Source of the DNA: Devosia oryziradicis
GTDB taxonomy: Bacteria; Pseudomonadota; Alphaproteobacteria; Rhizobiales; Devosiaceae
DNA: 64,000 nucleotides
Assembly (NCBI RefSeq): GCF_016698645.1
Contig: NZ_CP068047.1
Coordinates: 896,001 to 960,000, forward strand
Direction: 5' to 3'
A model generated the notes under the pieces. That model was not told the origin of the DNA, did no database searches, and saw only the letters and a program-made list of their open reading frames with translations. Below, one piece after another: positions 26,425 through 35,098 of the stretch (within the stretch, counting starts at the first letter, position 1; every line of letters begins with the position of its first letter). A program made the position numbers and the translations under genes.

Positions 26425-27377
26425 GGGTGTCTCCGTCGTCGGGCAATGGCGGCGGCGTGGCAAAGTTCCGGCACTGTGCCGTGATGGCACGGTCAACGGG
26501 TTTTTTGCCAACGTCGTCCGGGCAAAGCCGCAACTGGCGGGTAGCTAGGTGTTAACGGGTGCCAAGGCCCGCATAAATTTCACGCAAGGCTCCGGTCACA
26601 ATCGCTGGAATCGCGATCAAGTTTACGCGTTGCCAACCAAGATGAACCGGATTTGCCCAATCCGTGCCGGGAAGACATTCGGATCAAGAGGCCTTGTAGG
26701 TCCAGCTGGGTGTGGCCACCAGATGCAGCGGTGAACAAAGCCACAATCGGCAGGGTCGCCCGATTCCTACCCGGTTCGTTCCGGTTTTGATCCCTGGCTT
26801 AACGCCCAAGGTAGCGACGCACTGAAACTGCACCAAAACTGGACAGCAACCGCTGTCAGCCACCGCGCGTGCCATCAGGACGTCCTGGGGCAATGGCGTG
26901 TCATGCGAACGGGGAATAGAGGCCGGAACAGAAGTCCGCTATCGCCCGAGCGGGCGTTTCATTCTGGAACGGTCAATGGCAAACTTCGTCAACCGACCGG
27001 CGCCAATCTCCGGCGAGCCGCCCGGTGGCCCGTAAACCGCACGAAAAATCGGGTCTTGGGCGCCTTTACCACCCGTTTACATGTCGCTGATTCCCAGCGG
27101 AATTCACGGAATGGCAAGGAAGTTGAACGGAGTTGAGGCCGAAAGCTCGTCCCGGCAAGTGGTTCGGCGCCAGGCTGGTGTTCTTTCCGCGAATGCACCA
27201 CCAGCCATAGTGGTGAACGAAGCGGGATTTGCTGAGTCGCGCCGATTCGGTGCCGTTTCGTTCCCATCCTGTTCCATGTGTTAAGCTGGATGGCAAAACC
27301 GCCACAATGCGTCCTTTCCCGGGACACCGGCGTTGTGACCCTCGCAACCTGCGCTCCGAACCCCTACATTGCCGGCA
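26425..27377. other. Long intergenic region without a supported gene
   Basis: About 950 nt between the divergent flavodoxin-like gene and the helicase gene. Short open frames exist on both strands but none has a recognisable domain or ribosome-binding site. The base composition looks less GC-rich than the neighbours. A small hairpin, CACCAC / GTGGTG, lies near 27197-27217. It could hold a decayed gene or an unrecognised RNA. I looked for signs of tmRNA, RNase P RNA, SRP RNA and tRNA and saw none. Confidence 0.5.
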
Positions 27378-30300
27378 ATGACTTTCGCGCCCCCCCAGTC
27401 GGTCAAGGCGATTCTTGGCCCTACCAATACCGGCAAGACCTACTTTGCCATCGAGCGCATGCTGGCCCATCCCACCGGGATGATCGGCCTGCCGCTGCGG
27501 CTGCTGGCGCGTGAGGTCTACCATCGCTGCGTCGAGCGGGTGGGCGAGGGGGCGGTGGCTCTGGTGACGGGCGAGGAACGGATCGTTCCGCCCAAGCCGC
27601 GCTTCTGGGTGTGCACGGTCGAAGCCATGCCCATGGATATCCGTGTCGATTGCGTGGCCATAGACGAAATCCAGGTGGCGGTGGATTTCGACCGCGGCCA
27701 TGTGTTTACCGACCGCATCCTCAACGCCCGCGGCAGCATGGAAACGCTGCTGCTCGGCTCGGCCACCATGGCCCCGATCATCAGGAAGCTGCTGCCGCAT
27801 GCCGATATCATCGACCGGCCGCGCTTCTCCCAATTGACCTATGCCGGGTCCAAGAAGATCTCACGCCAGCCGGCGCGCTCGGCGATCGTAGCCTTCTCGG
27901 CGCGGCAGGTTTATGCCATCGCCGAATTGATCCGGCGCGAGCGCGGCGGCGCGGCGGTGGTGATGGGGGCGCTCAGCCCGCGCACGCGCAATGCCCAGGT
28001 CGAACTCTACCAGAACGGCGATGTCGACTTCCTGGTCGCCACCGATGCCATCGGCATGGGGCTCAACCTTGATATTCACCATGTGGCTTTTGCCGATGAC
28101 AGCAAGTTCGACGGCAAGATCACCCGCGACCTCACGCCAGCCGAAATCGGCCAGATAGCCGGGCGCGCCGGCCGCCATGCGCGCAACGGCACTTTTGGCG
28201 TGACCGGCGGCACCGAGGCATTTGACGAAGAACTGGTCGTTCAGCTCGAAACGCACGACTTCGATCCCGTCAAAGTGCTGCAATGGCGCAACAGCCAGCT
28301 CGATTTCAGCTCCATCGCGGCGCTGCAAAACAGCCTTGATGCCGTGCCCGAACACCGCAGCCTCACGCGCGTGCCCATGGCCAAGGACCAGCAGGCGCTC
28401 GAATTCGTGTCGCGCAACGAGGCGGGGCAACTGGCGCGCGGTCTCGATGGAGCGCGGCTGCTGTGGGATTGCTGCCAAATCCCTGATTATCAGGGGATTT
28501 CTCCGGCCAATCACGGCGAAATCGTCACCCGGATTTACTCGGACTTAGTCAAGCGCGGCAAGGTCAATGCGGACTGGATTGCCGAGCAGGTGCGCTTTTG
28601 CGACAATGTGAGCGGCGATATCGATACGCTTAGTAACCGGATCAAGCAGGTCAGGACCTGGACCTTTGTCGCCAATCGCAAAAACTGGCTTGCAGACCCA
28701 TCACATTGGCGCGAAAAGACCCGGGATATTGAAGATCGGCTGAGCGATGCGCTGCACGAGCGCCTAACCCAGCGGTTCGTCGACCGGCGCACCAGCGTCT
28801 TGCTGCGTCATCTGAAAGACAAACGTATGGCATCTCCCGAGATCAATGAACGTGGCGAAGTGCGGCTGGAAGGCCATCTCATCGGCACGCTCGAAGGCTT
28901 CCGCTTCACCCTGGCGCGCAATGACGGCGACGCTGACATCAAGGGGTTGCGCGCGGCAGCCGATCAGGTGGTGGCGCCCGAAATTCACAATCGCGCCGAC
29001 CGCCTGGCCGGGGCGCCGAACGAAGAATTCGTGCTGGCCACCGATGGCCGCCTGCGCTGGAAGGGCGATATCGTCGCCGAACTGATCGAGGGCGACGCGC
29101 TCTATCGCCCCCGTATCCTGATGCTGGCCGACGAAACGCTCACCGGCACCGATCTCGAACGCGTGCAGGAGCGCCTCAGCCTCTGGCTGCGCCACCACAT
29201 CAACACCGTGCTCGAAAGCGTCATGTCGCTGGAAGCGCCGGCCGATCTGGAAGGCACGGCCCGCGGTATCGCCTACCAGCTGTTCGAACACCTGGGGCTC
29301 ATTCCGCGCAGCCAGGTCGCCGACGACGTCAAAAACCTGGACCAGGACGTGCGCGGCAAGATGCGCAAGCTGGGCATCAAGTTCGGTGCCTATCACATCT
29401 ACCTGCCGCTCTCGCTCAAGCCCGCGCCGCGCGAACTGGCGCTGATCCTGTTCGCGCTCAAGCATGGCGGCGTGCGCCAGCCCGGCGTGACGGATATTCC
29501 GCACATCGTGCTCAGCGGCCGCACCAGCTTCGTGGTCGATCCGGAAGTCGATACGCGGCTCTACGAGATTGCCGGTTTCAAGGTGGCCGGTCGGCGCGCC
29601 GTGCGTGTCGACATCCTTGAGCGCCTCGCCGATATCATCCGCCCGCTGATCGCGCTGGATGCCAGCCGGCCTTATGCCGGCGAGTTGCCGGCCGGTGCTG
29701 CCGAAGGCAACGGCTTCCGCGTTACGGTGGAAATGACGTCGCTGCTGGGTTGCTCGGGCGAGGATTTTGCATCCATCCTCAACTCGCTGGGCTATCGCGT
29801 AAAGCGCATCCCCAAGGTGCCGGCGCCCGCCGCGGCCTCCGAAGCGACGGCCGAAGCGCCCGCGCTGGAGGAAGTGCTGTCCGAAAATCCCGTCAGCACC
29901 GATGCCGTGGCCGAAGCCCCGGTCGAGGCCGTGCCTGCCGATGTCGCGCCCGCGCTGGATGCTGATATTCCGGCAACCACCGTTGTCGAAGCTGCTGCCG
30001 AAAGCGCCCAGGCGGCCCCCGCCGTGTCGAGCGAACCCGAATTCGACGAGATCTGGTCGCCTGCCGGCAAGCGCCCGGACAACAAGCGGCACGAAAATCG
30101 CCGTCGTCCCGAAGGCGAGGTGCAGCACAAGCGGCCGGAGCGCCACCGTACGCCTGGTCCGCGCCGTCCCGAGGGCGAAGTGCAGGACCTGAGCAAGGCG
30201 CGCCATCTGCAGCCCAAGCCGGAAGGCCGGCCGCGCAATGACAACCGCCGCCCCGATGACCAGAAGGGCGAGCGCGCCAAGTTCCAGCAGCCCGCCCGCG

Positions 30301-30380
30301 AGGACAAGCGCGAAAAGGCGTTCGATCCGGACAGCCCCTTCGCCAAGCTGATGGCGCTCAAGGCGCCGAAGGGCCAGTAA
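27378..30380 (+). CDS. SUV3-like ATP-dependent RNA helicase
   Basis: A 1000-residue superfamily 2 helicase related to mitochondrial SUV3, expected to unwind RNA during decay. Walker A, GPTNTGKT, is at residues 14-21, the DEIQ box is near 95-98, and motif VI includes QIAGRAGRH. The SUV3 C-terminal region follows. After about residue 810 comes a low-complexity Ala/Glu/Val tail, then a basic stretch with RPEGEVQ twice (30105-30125 and 30165-30185, exactly 60 bp apart), and finally FDPDSPFAKLMALK. ATG 27378 is preferred to TTG 27369. The S4-domain gene follows with no gap. Confidence 0.93.
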   Translation: MTFAPPQSVKAILGPTNTGKTYFAIERMLAHPTGMIGLPLRLLAREVYHRCVERVGEGAVALVTGEERIVPPKPRFWVCTVEAMPMDIRVDCVAIDEIQVAVDFDRGHVFTDRILNARGSMETLLLGSATMAPIIRKLLPHADIIDRPRFSQLTYAGSKKISRQPARSAIVAFSARQVYAIAELIRRERGGAAVVMGALSPRTRNAQVELYQNGDVDFLVATDAIGMGLNLDIHHVAFADDSKFDGKITRDLTPAEIGQIAGRAGRHARNGTFGVTGGTEAFDEELVVQLETHDFDPVKVLQWRNSQLDFSSIAALQNSLDAVPEHRSLTRVPMAKDQQALEFVSRNEAGQLARGLDGARLLWDCCQIPDYQGISPANHGEIVTRIYSDLVKRGKVNADWIAEQVRFCDNVSGDIDTLSNRIKQVRTWTFVANRKNWLADPSHWREKTRDIEDRLSDALHERLTQRFVDRRTSVLLRHLKDKRMASPEINERGEVRLEGHLIGTLEGFRFTLARNDGDADIKGLRAAADQVVAPEIHNRADRLAGAPNEEFVLATDGRLRWKGDIVAELIEGDALYRPRILMLADETLTGTDLERVQERLSLWLRHHINTVLESVMSLEAPADLEGTARGIAYQLFEHLGLIPRSQVADDVKNLDQDVRGKMRKLGIKFGAYHIYLPLSLKPAPRELALILFALKHGGVRQPGVTDIPHIVLSGRTSFVVDPEVDTRLYEIAGFKVAGRRAVRVDILERLADIIRPLIALDASRPYAGELPAGAAEGNGFRVTVEMTSLLGCSGEDFASILNSLGYRVKRIPKVPAPAAASEATAEAPALEEVLSENPVSTDAVAEAPVEAVPADVAPALDADIPATTVVEAAAESAQAAPAVSSEPEFDEIWSPAGKRPDNKRHENRRRPEGEVQHKRPERHRTPGPRRPEGEVQDLSKARHLQPKPEGRPRNDNRRPDDQKGERAKFQQPAREDKREKAFDPDSPFAKLMALKAPKGQ

Positions 30381-30788
30381 TTGGCAGGAACGGTCGAACC
30401 CGTCCGCAAGGAGCGGCTCGACAAGTTCCTGTTCTTTTCGCGCGCCCTCAAGTCGCGCACGCTGGCGCAAAAGGTCATCGAGACCGGCGCCATCCGCGTC
30501 AATTCCGAACGCACCGAGCGCTCCGACCACAAGGTGGGGGCGGGCGACGTGCTCACCATGAGCCTCCATGGCCGGATCGTGGTCTGGCGGATCCGCGACT
30601 GTGGGACCCGGCGCGGCCCTGCGACCGAAGCGCAGTCACTCTACGAAGATCTGTCGCCGCCCGCTTTGCCCAAAGCGGATCTGTCGCCCTACCAGGCGGC
30701 CATCGCACCGCGCGCGGAAGGGGCCGGGCGGCCGACCAAGAAAGAGCGGCGGGAGACGGACAAGCTGCGGGGCGGGGATGATGAATGA
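30381..30788 (+). CDS. S4-domain RNA-binding protein (Hsp15-like)
   Basis: A 135-residue RNA-binding protein. The S4 domain lies at about residues 10-70, with RLDKFLFFSRALKSRTLAQ and IRVNSERTERSDHKVGAGD, and resembles Hsp15, which recycles blocked 50S subunits. The C-terminal half is basic (RPTKKERRETDKLRG). It starts at TTG 30381 directly after the helicase stop, with no intervening base. Co-transcription with a helicase fits a role in RNA or ribosome quality control. Confidence 0.9.
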   Translation: MAGTVEPVRKERLDKFLFFSRALKSRTLAQKVIETGAIRVNSERTERSDHKVGAGDVLTMSLHGRIVVWRIRDCGTRRGPATEAQSLYEDLSPPALPKADLSPYQAAIAPRAEGAGRPTKKERRETDKLRGGDDE

Positions 30789-30827
30789 ACTCCGGACGTG
30801 CCTTTCGCTTGGCAGGCGGAGTGCTGC

Positions 30828-31325
30828 ATGACCATCCCCACGCTCACGACGGCCCGGCTGGTCCTCCGGCCTCCGGTCTATGCCGATTTCGAAGCTTATG
30901 CGGCGCTGTGGGCGTCGCCGCGCTCGGCCTATATGGGCGGGCCGCATGAGCGGACGCGCGCCTGGGGCTGGTTCTGCCACGACATAGCGCTCTGGCACTT
31001 GTTCGGCCATGGCGCGCTGATGATTGAGCTCAAGTCCAACGGCGAATGCGTTGGCCAGGTGGGGATCAACGATGGCCCGCTGTTCCAGGAAAAGGAGCTG
31101 GGCTGGCTGCTCTATGCCGGTCATGAAGGGCAGGGTTACGCCACCGAGGCGGCCGGGGCCCTGCGTGACTGGGCCTTCAAAGACCGCAAGCTGCCGACAC
31201 TGGTCAGCTATTGCGACGCGGCCAATGTGCGTTCGATCGCGGTTGCCCAAAAGCTTGGGGCGGTGCTGGACCCCGACGCGCCGCGTCAGGATCCCGAAGA
31301 CCTGGTGTTCCGCCATCGGCATTAG
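30828..31325 (+). CDS. GNAT-family acetyltransferase (RimJ/RimL type)
   Basis: A 165-residue acetyltransferase of the ribosomal-protein or small-molecule type. It shows TARLVLRPPVYADF at the start, typical of RimJ/RimL-like enzymes, and GWLLYAGHEGQGYATEAAGAL, the acetyl-CoA-binding motif A. It ends with SYCDAANVRSIAVAQKLGA, the motif B equivalent. ATG 30828 gives a typical N-terminus; a frame starting at 30798 runs through the preceding gap. The substrate is unknown. It lies between the S4-domain and DUF2270 genes on the same strand. Confidence 0.9.
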   Translation: MTIPTLTTARLVLRPPVYADFEAYAALWASPRSAYMGGPHERTRAWGWFCHDIALWHLFGHGALMIELKSNGECVGQVGINDGPLFQEKELGWLLYAGHEGQGYATEAAGALRDWAFKDRKLPTLVSYCDAANVRSIAVAQKLGAVLDPDAPRQDPEDLVFRHRH

Positions 31326-31391
31326 GCGGGCGTCGGCTCAGCCGGGGCAACCGGGTTGGCATGTCGAGGGTTTTGCAAGGACCCGAGGAGT

Positions 31392-32099
31392 ATGCCTGTG
31401 ACTGCCCCAGCACCTGAACCGCTGCCCCCGCCCATCGCGACAGCCGCCCTGCCGAGCAATTCGGCCGAGGCGACCAATGCCATGATCCACTATTACCGCG
31501 CCGAGATGGGCCGGATGAACTCTTGGCGAGGCCGGCTGGACCTGACCAGCAACTGGGCGATCACCGTGGTGGCCGCGCTGCTGTCGGTATCGCTGTCGAC
31601 GCCGGCCGCCCATCACGGCCTGGTCCTCTTTGCCATGCTGATCGTGCTGCTGCTCCTGTGCGTCGAGGCGCGCCGCTACCGGTTCTACGACGTCTATCGC
31701 ATGCGGGTCCGCCAGTTCGAACGGCATTATTTCGGCCAGTTGTTCGGTCCGGAGACGCAGGGCGGCGTCGAGCCGTGGCTGCTGATGTTGGCCCAGGACC
31801 TGCGGCATCCGCGTTTTCGCATCACGTTCCAGCGCGCGCTGCGCCGGCGGCTGCGCCGCAACTATATATGGATGTTCCTTATCCTGGGGCTGGCCTGGAT
31901 GCTGAAAATCATGTCGCCCGACCTGCAAGACGGAGCCGCGCTCGATCCCGGCCGGCCAATTGAACTGGCGGTTGCCCATGCCGCCATCGGCCCTGTTCCG
32001 GGGTGGCTGGTGCTGGGGCTTGTGGTGCTATTCTTCGCCGCCCTTGCCGTGGCGTCGCTACGCGGTAAGGACCGGGGCGGCGACCAGGTGCATGTCTAG
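31392..32099 (+). CDS. DUF2270 integral membrane protein
   Basis: A 235-residue membrane protein. A Pro-rich N-terminus is followed by IHYYRAEMGRMNSWRGRLDLTSNWAI, diagnostic of DUF2270, and two adjacent helices (about 52-90). A basic loop with ARRYRFYDVYRMRVRQFE follows, and two further helices lie near 165-180 and 205-228. The function is not known. GAGGAG lies close upstream of ATG 31392. It faces the PRC-barrel gene, ending 33 nt before it. Confidence 0.85.
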   Translation: MPVTAPAPEPLPPPIATAALPSNSAEATNAMIHYYRAEMGRMNSWRGRLDLTSNWAITVVAALLSVSLSTPAAHHGLVLFAMLIVLLLLCVEARRYRFYDVYRMRVRQFERHYFGQLFGPETQGGVEPWLLMLAQDLRHPRFRITFQRALRRRLRRNYIWMFLILGLAWMLKIMSPDLQDGAALDPGRPIELAVAHAAIGPVPGWLVLGLVVLFFAALAVASLRGKDRGGDQVHV

Positions 32100-32132
32100 A
32101 GGGGGCCCGGCTGGCGCCGGGCCCCACTTGCG

Positions 32133-32432
32133 TCAGTGGTGCTTGTGCTCGGGCATGCGCTCGAGCTGATCCTTGGTCCAGCTGGTCACGGCATGGACGT
32201 CGCCGTCCTCGTCGCGCATGAATTCGAGGTCGGAGGCGGGCACTGCAACGGGCTTTGCGCCCAGGCCCAGGAAACCGCCGACATCGACGACGATCTGGCT
32301 CGCAGCGCCCGAGCCATGCACGTGGGACACATGGCCCACCTTATGGTCATCGGCGCCGAAGATGGTCGCCCCTTCCAGCAGCGATGGGGTCAATTCGGTC
32401 GGCGAGAGGCGAACGTGATTGGAATGATCCAT
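32133..32432 (-). CDS. PRC-barrel domain protein
   Basis: A 99-residue protein with a PRC-barrel (about residues 15-80), shown by LEGATIFGADDHKVGHVSHVH and IVVDVGGFLGLGAKPVAVP. Such small PRC-barrels are common in Rhizobiales and often stress-linked; the role is not known. It lacks a signal peptide. AAGGAG stands before ATG 32432. The C-terminus is His-rich (PEHKHH). It is divergent from fdxA across about 190 nt. Confidence 0.88.
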   Translation of the reverse strand: MDHSNHVRLSPTELTPSLLEGATIFGADDHKVGHVSHVHGSGAASQIVVDVGGFLGLGAKPVAVPASDLEFMRDEDGDVHAVTSWTKDQLERMPEHKHH

Positions 32433-32626
32433 GACAGGTCTCCTTTTGCTTAGGCAGACCCAACCCCCCGGCAGGCGATAGCGTTCCGTGCCGGACGGCA
32501 TCGTGCGGCAAAAGGTTTCGTGACCGGTCCTGACTGCGCCAAAAGGTGCGCCTCCCCAGCCTTGCCCCGCCGCCGAAAACGGTTTAGCACCGGACCCGTT
32601 GAGACCCTGCCGGACTGCCGCCCGAT

Positions 32627-32965
32627 ATGACCTATATCGTCACCGATAACTGCATCGCCTGCAAATACACCGACTGCGTGGAAGTCTGCCCCGTGGATTG
32701 TTTCTACGAAGGCGAGAACATGCTGGTGATCCACCCCGACGAATGTATCGACTGCGGCGTGTGCGAGCCCGAATGTCCCGCCGAAGCCATCAAGCCCGAT
32801 ACCGAAAGCGGGCTGGACGAGTGGCTGGCGCTCAATACCAAGTTCGCCTCGATCTGGCCCAACTTGACCGAACGCCGCGATCCGCTGCCCGAGGCCAAGG
32901 AGAAGGATGGCGAAGAGGGCAAGCTGGCCAAGTATTTCTCGGAAGCCCCCGGCGAAGGAGACTGA
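32627..32965 (+). CDS. fdxA: Seven-iron ferredoxin FdxA
   Basis: A 112-residue ferredoxin with one [3Fe-4S] and one [4Fe-4S] cluster. The ligands are visible: Cys9, Cys12, Cys17, Cys21 in the first set, and Cys40, Cys43, Cys46 and Cys50 in the second. The C-terminal extension from about residue 60 ([14 protein letters not shown]) is the hallmark of the FdxA type found in alphaproteobacteria. It is an electron carrier in the cytoplasm. It is followed by carD after 353 nt. Confidence 0.97.
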   Translation: MTYIVTDNCIACKYTDCVEVCPVDCFYEGENMLVIHPDECIDCGVCEPECPAEAIKPDTESGLDEWLALNTKFASIWPNLTERRDPLPEAKEKDGEEGKLAKYFSEAPGEGD

Positions 32966-33073
32966 CGGTCCCGCGGGGGCTGTGGAATAGCTTGTGCGCA
33001 AGCTGTGACAAGGCCGCCAGTCACACCCTCGCCCCATTGCGGCGAGCGCGAATCCACGCCTGATTCGTAGTTT

Positions 33074-33102
33074 TTGATTTTGCTGATTTTTTGTGCTATG
33101 GT
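33074..33102 (+). promoter_or_regulatory. Predicted promoter in the carD leader
   Basis: TTGATT (33074-33079), a 17-nt spacer and TATGGT (33097-33102) form a good housekeeping-type promoter. Transcription would start near 33109-33111, right at the ATG of the tiny ORF at 33111. The distance to carD is about 210 nt. Confidence 0.6.
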
Positions 33103-33110
33103 CCCAACTA

Positions 33111-33161
33111 ATGCAGTTGAGCCCGTCACCCAGCCCGTGCCTTAAGGCACGATTTTTTTGA
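33111..33161 (+). CDS. Putative 16-residue leader peptide
   Basis: An ATG at the predicted transcription start opens MQLSPSPSPCLKARFF, ending in TGA. The last codons run through the terminator hairpin (33136-33159). The layout, promoter then leaderless short ORF then terminator, resembles transcription attenuation. There is no sign of conservation here to show it is translated, so it is a hypothesis. The alternating Ser-Pro run would be the natural stall point. Confidence 0.3.
   Translation: MQLSPSPSPCLKARFF
33136..33159 (+). terminator. Intrinsic terminator in the carD leader
   Basis: CGTGCC, loop TTAA, GGCACG, then ATTTTTTT is a strong terminator 170 nt after the fdxA stop and about 160 nt before carD. 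It lies 34 nt downstream of a promoter. It could end fdxA transcripts or act as an attenuator. A further TTGACA at 33159-33164 may serve carD, but I see no good -10. Confidence 0.75.
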
Positions 33162-33318
33162 CAACATCGTTGGATGCATGTGCTCCGGGGAAAGCGGACC
33201 CGGAAGCCCATGGGGTATTTTCTGCGCGCGGCGTCCCGTTTGGACGCCAGGGTAAGAGTAGGAGTGGACGGTCCTTCCCGCAGGGAACTGTCCATTTGGG
33301 GCGTCAACAAGGAGTTCC

Positions 33319-33888
33319 ATGAATATGGTAGCCAAGAAGGTACAGACACGGCTTGGGTTCAAGACCGGCGAGCATGTCGTCTATCCGGCGCATGGCGTCG
33401 GCATGATCGTCTCGATCGAGGAACAAGAAGTCGCCGGCCTGACCCTTGAGTTGTTCGTCATCAGCTTCGAACAGGACAAGCTGACCCTTCGTGTGCCGGT
33501 GGCCAAGATCAAGTCCGTGGGCATGCGCAAGCTGGCTGAGGAAGACATGGTCGCCCAGGCGCTGACCACCGTGACTGGCCGCGCCCGCGTCAAGCGCACC
33601 ATGTGGTCGCGTCGTGCCCAGGAATATGAAGCCAAGATCAATTCGGGCGACCTGATCGCCATCTCGGAAGTCGTGCGCGACCTCTACCGCTCCGAAGAGC
33701 AGCCCGAGCAGTCCTATTCGGAACGCCAGCTGTTCGAGCAGGCGATGGATCGCATGAGCCGTGAAATCGGCGCGGTCAACAAGCTGACCCTGACCGAAGC
33801 AGTGCAGCTGATCGAAAAGAACCTGGCCAAGTCGCCCAAGCGCAGCAAGGCCGACGCCGCCGAAAGCGACGAGGAAGCTGCCGCTTAA
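33319..33888 (+). CDS. carD: CarD-family transcriptional regulator
   Basis: A 189-residue RNA-polymerase-binding regulator that stabilises open complexes at promoters such as those of rRNA. The N-terminal Tudor-like domain (about 13-75) has FKTGEHVVYPAHGVGMI, typical of CarD/TRCF-RID. The C-terminal part is helical with the RRAQEYEAKI and GDLIAISEVVRDLYR segments of CarD, and the acidic Ala/Glu tail is common in Rhizobiales. The 353-nt gap to fdxA holds a promoter, a tiny ORF and a terminator, so control by premature termination is possible. Confidence 0.95.
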   Translation: MNMVAKKVQTRLGFKTGEHVVYPAHGVGMIVSIEEQEVAGLTLELFVISFEQDKLTLRVPVAKIKSVGMRKLAEEDMVAQALTTVTGRARVKRTMWSRRAQEYEAKINSGDLIAISEVVRDLYRSEEQPEQSYSERQLFEQAMDRMSREIGAVNKLTLTEAVQLIEKNLAKSPKRSKADAAESDEEAAA

Positions 33889-33910
33889 GGCCGGTTGGCT
33901 TTGTGAATTG

Positions 33911-33946
33911 AAGGGGCCGGTGGGAAACCACCGGCCCTTCTTGTTT
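33911..33946 (+). terminator. Intrinsic terminator after carD
   Basis: GGGCCGGTGG (33914-33923), loop GAAA, CCACCGGCCC, then TTCTTGTTT. It begins 22 nt after the carD stop. Confidence 0.85.
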
Positions 33947-33976
33947 GTGGGGGGCGGCGAAGTAAGCCACAACGTC

Positions 33977-34065
33977 GATCGTCACCCTCGGGCCCGACCC
34001 GAGGGCACTACACTTGCGGAATTATGGCCAAGTACAGAGCCCTCGGGTCAAGCCCGAGGGTGACG
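33977..34065. repeat. Palindromic repeat family A, full copy
   Basis: The outer arms are GATCGTCACCCTCGGGCCCG and CAAGCCCGAGGGTGACG. The inner arms CACTACACTTG and CAAGTACAGAG pair partly. The copy is between convergent carD and the cupin gene. Confidence 0.9.
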
Positions 34066-34108
34066 GCTGGTGGGTTGACCAGGGCCATGCCCAAGGCCCG
34101 GCCGCAGC

Positions 34109-34501
34109 TTAGGCCCGCCCCATGCTCTCAGGCAGCAGGACGACGCTTTCCTGTTCATTGGGGTCGGTGCGGGCGATGAGGGCGCGGGCGGTCTTGTCGG
34201 TGGGGTTGAACGGCTGATGCGGCACGCCGGCGGGAATATAGACGTAGTCGCCCTGTTCCACATGGTCGAGAAATTCGAGGTTGGGCCCATGGTAGAACGA
34301 GGTCGAGCCCTCGAGCTGGAAGATCGCGGTTTCGTGGCTCTCGTGAAAATGCGGCTTGGCCTTGCCGCCGGGCGGCAGCACCAGCATGTGCATGCAGATG
34401 CCGGTCGCGCCCGTGCTCTCCGCCGAAACGCCGGCGAAATAATCCATGCCCTGCTTGCCGTGAAAAGCCGCCCCCCCCCGGATCACCCTGCACTGAGCCA
34501 A
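34109..34501 (-). CDS. Cupin-domain protein
   Basis: A 130-residue single-domain cupin. Both cupin motifs are visible: KPHFHESHETAIFQLEG (motif 1, with the metal-binding His residues and Glu) and YIPAGVPHQPFN (motif 2, with its His). Family members include dioxygenases, isomerases and sugar- or amino-acid-binding regulators; nothing nearby picks one. The start is TTG 34501. It is the last gene of a minus-strand group with the kinase and methyltransferase genes, separated by 56 nt. Confidence 0.85.
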   Translation of the reverse strand: MAQCRVIRGGAAFHGKQGMDYFAGVSAESTGATGICMHMLVLPPGGKAKPHFHESHETAIFQLEGSTSFYHGPNLEFLDHVEQGDYVYIPAGVPHQPFNPTDKTARALIARTDPNEQESVVLLPESMGRA

Positions 34502-34557
34502 TTTCCGCCTCCAAATGTTCTGGGCACCTTAGCGCAGGAACGGGCCAGCGGAATAGC

Positions 34558-35097
34558 TCAGCCGAGGCGGTAGGCATGGGTCGGGAGGCCTGCGACCACC
34601 GCCGCGAGGGTCGCGTCGCGGCCCAGGCCGTCGACCGAAATGACGTGCTTCTCATGGTCGCCGAGATCGGCAAACTGGGCATGGAGTTCGGCCACCACCG
34701 CCGGGTCGGTCAGGCTGTCGCCGCCGCGCGCCTGGCAGCGCGCAACTGCCTCCTCGACCGAGGTTCTCAGCACCAGGTAGTGCACCGGGACGCCAAGATT
34801 TGCGAAGGCCGGCAGCCACCAGGGCCGCACGACGCCATCAAGCGCCACCAGGTAGCCGTGGCGGGCATATTGGCCGGCCACGCTGGCCGCGATCTGGCTG
34901 ATCATGGTGTTCTGGGCGTGGGATTCCGGCAGCCAGGGGTCGATATGGCCGTGCTTGATATAGCCCCAGAAGTCGTCGCTATGGAGATGCACCTTGGGAC
35001 AGCCCGGCAGGCGGGCCAGCATTTCGGCCGTGGTGGTCTTGCCCGAGCCGGGCGAGCCCGAGAGGATGATGACGTGGCCGGCAAGCTCGTCCAGCAT
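34558..35097 (-). CDS. Small P-loop kinase/ATPase
   Basis: A 179-residue nucleoside-triphosphate-binding protein. Walker A is GSPGSGKTT (about residues 13-21), and SDDFWGYI follows as a possible substrate Asp segment. The compact fold resembles shikimate, gluconate or zeta-toxin-type kinases; no substrate is evident. The ATG at 35097 was chosen because the longer frame continues into the methyltransferase gene, which ends at 35099. No antitoxin-like gene is beside it, so a toxin role is unlikely. Confidence 0.75.
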   Translation of the reverse strand: MLDELAGHVIILSGSPGSGKTTTAEMLARLPGCPKVHLHSDDFWGYIKHGHIDPWLPESHAQNTMISQIAASVAGQYARHGYLVALDGVVRPWWLPAFANLGVPVHYLVLRTSVEEAVARCQARGGDSLTDPAVVAELHAQFADLGDHEKHVISVDGLGRDATLAAVVAGLPTHAYRLG

Positions 35098-35098
35098 G

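Noticed and set aside
28764..30569. A 601-codon minus-strand frame opposite the helicase
   Set aside because: Antisense shadow rich in His, Gly, Ala and Arg, without ribosome-binding site or recognisable motif.
34558..35097. Zeta-type toxin
   Set aside because: The P-loop and size could suggest it, but no antitoxin gene adjoins and the neighbours are housekeeping genes.
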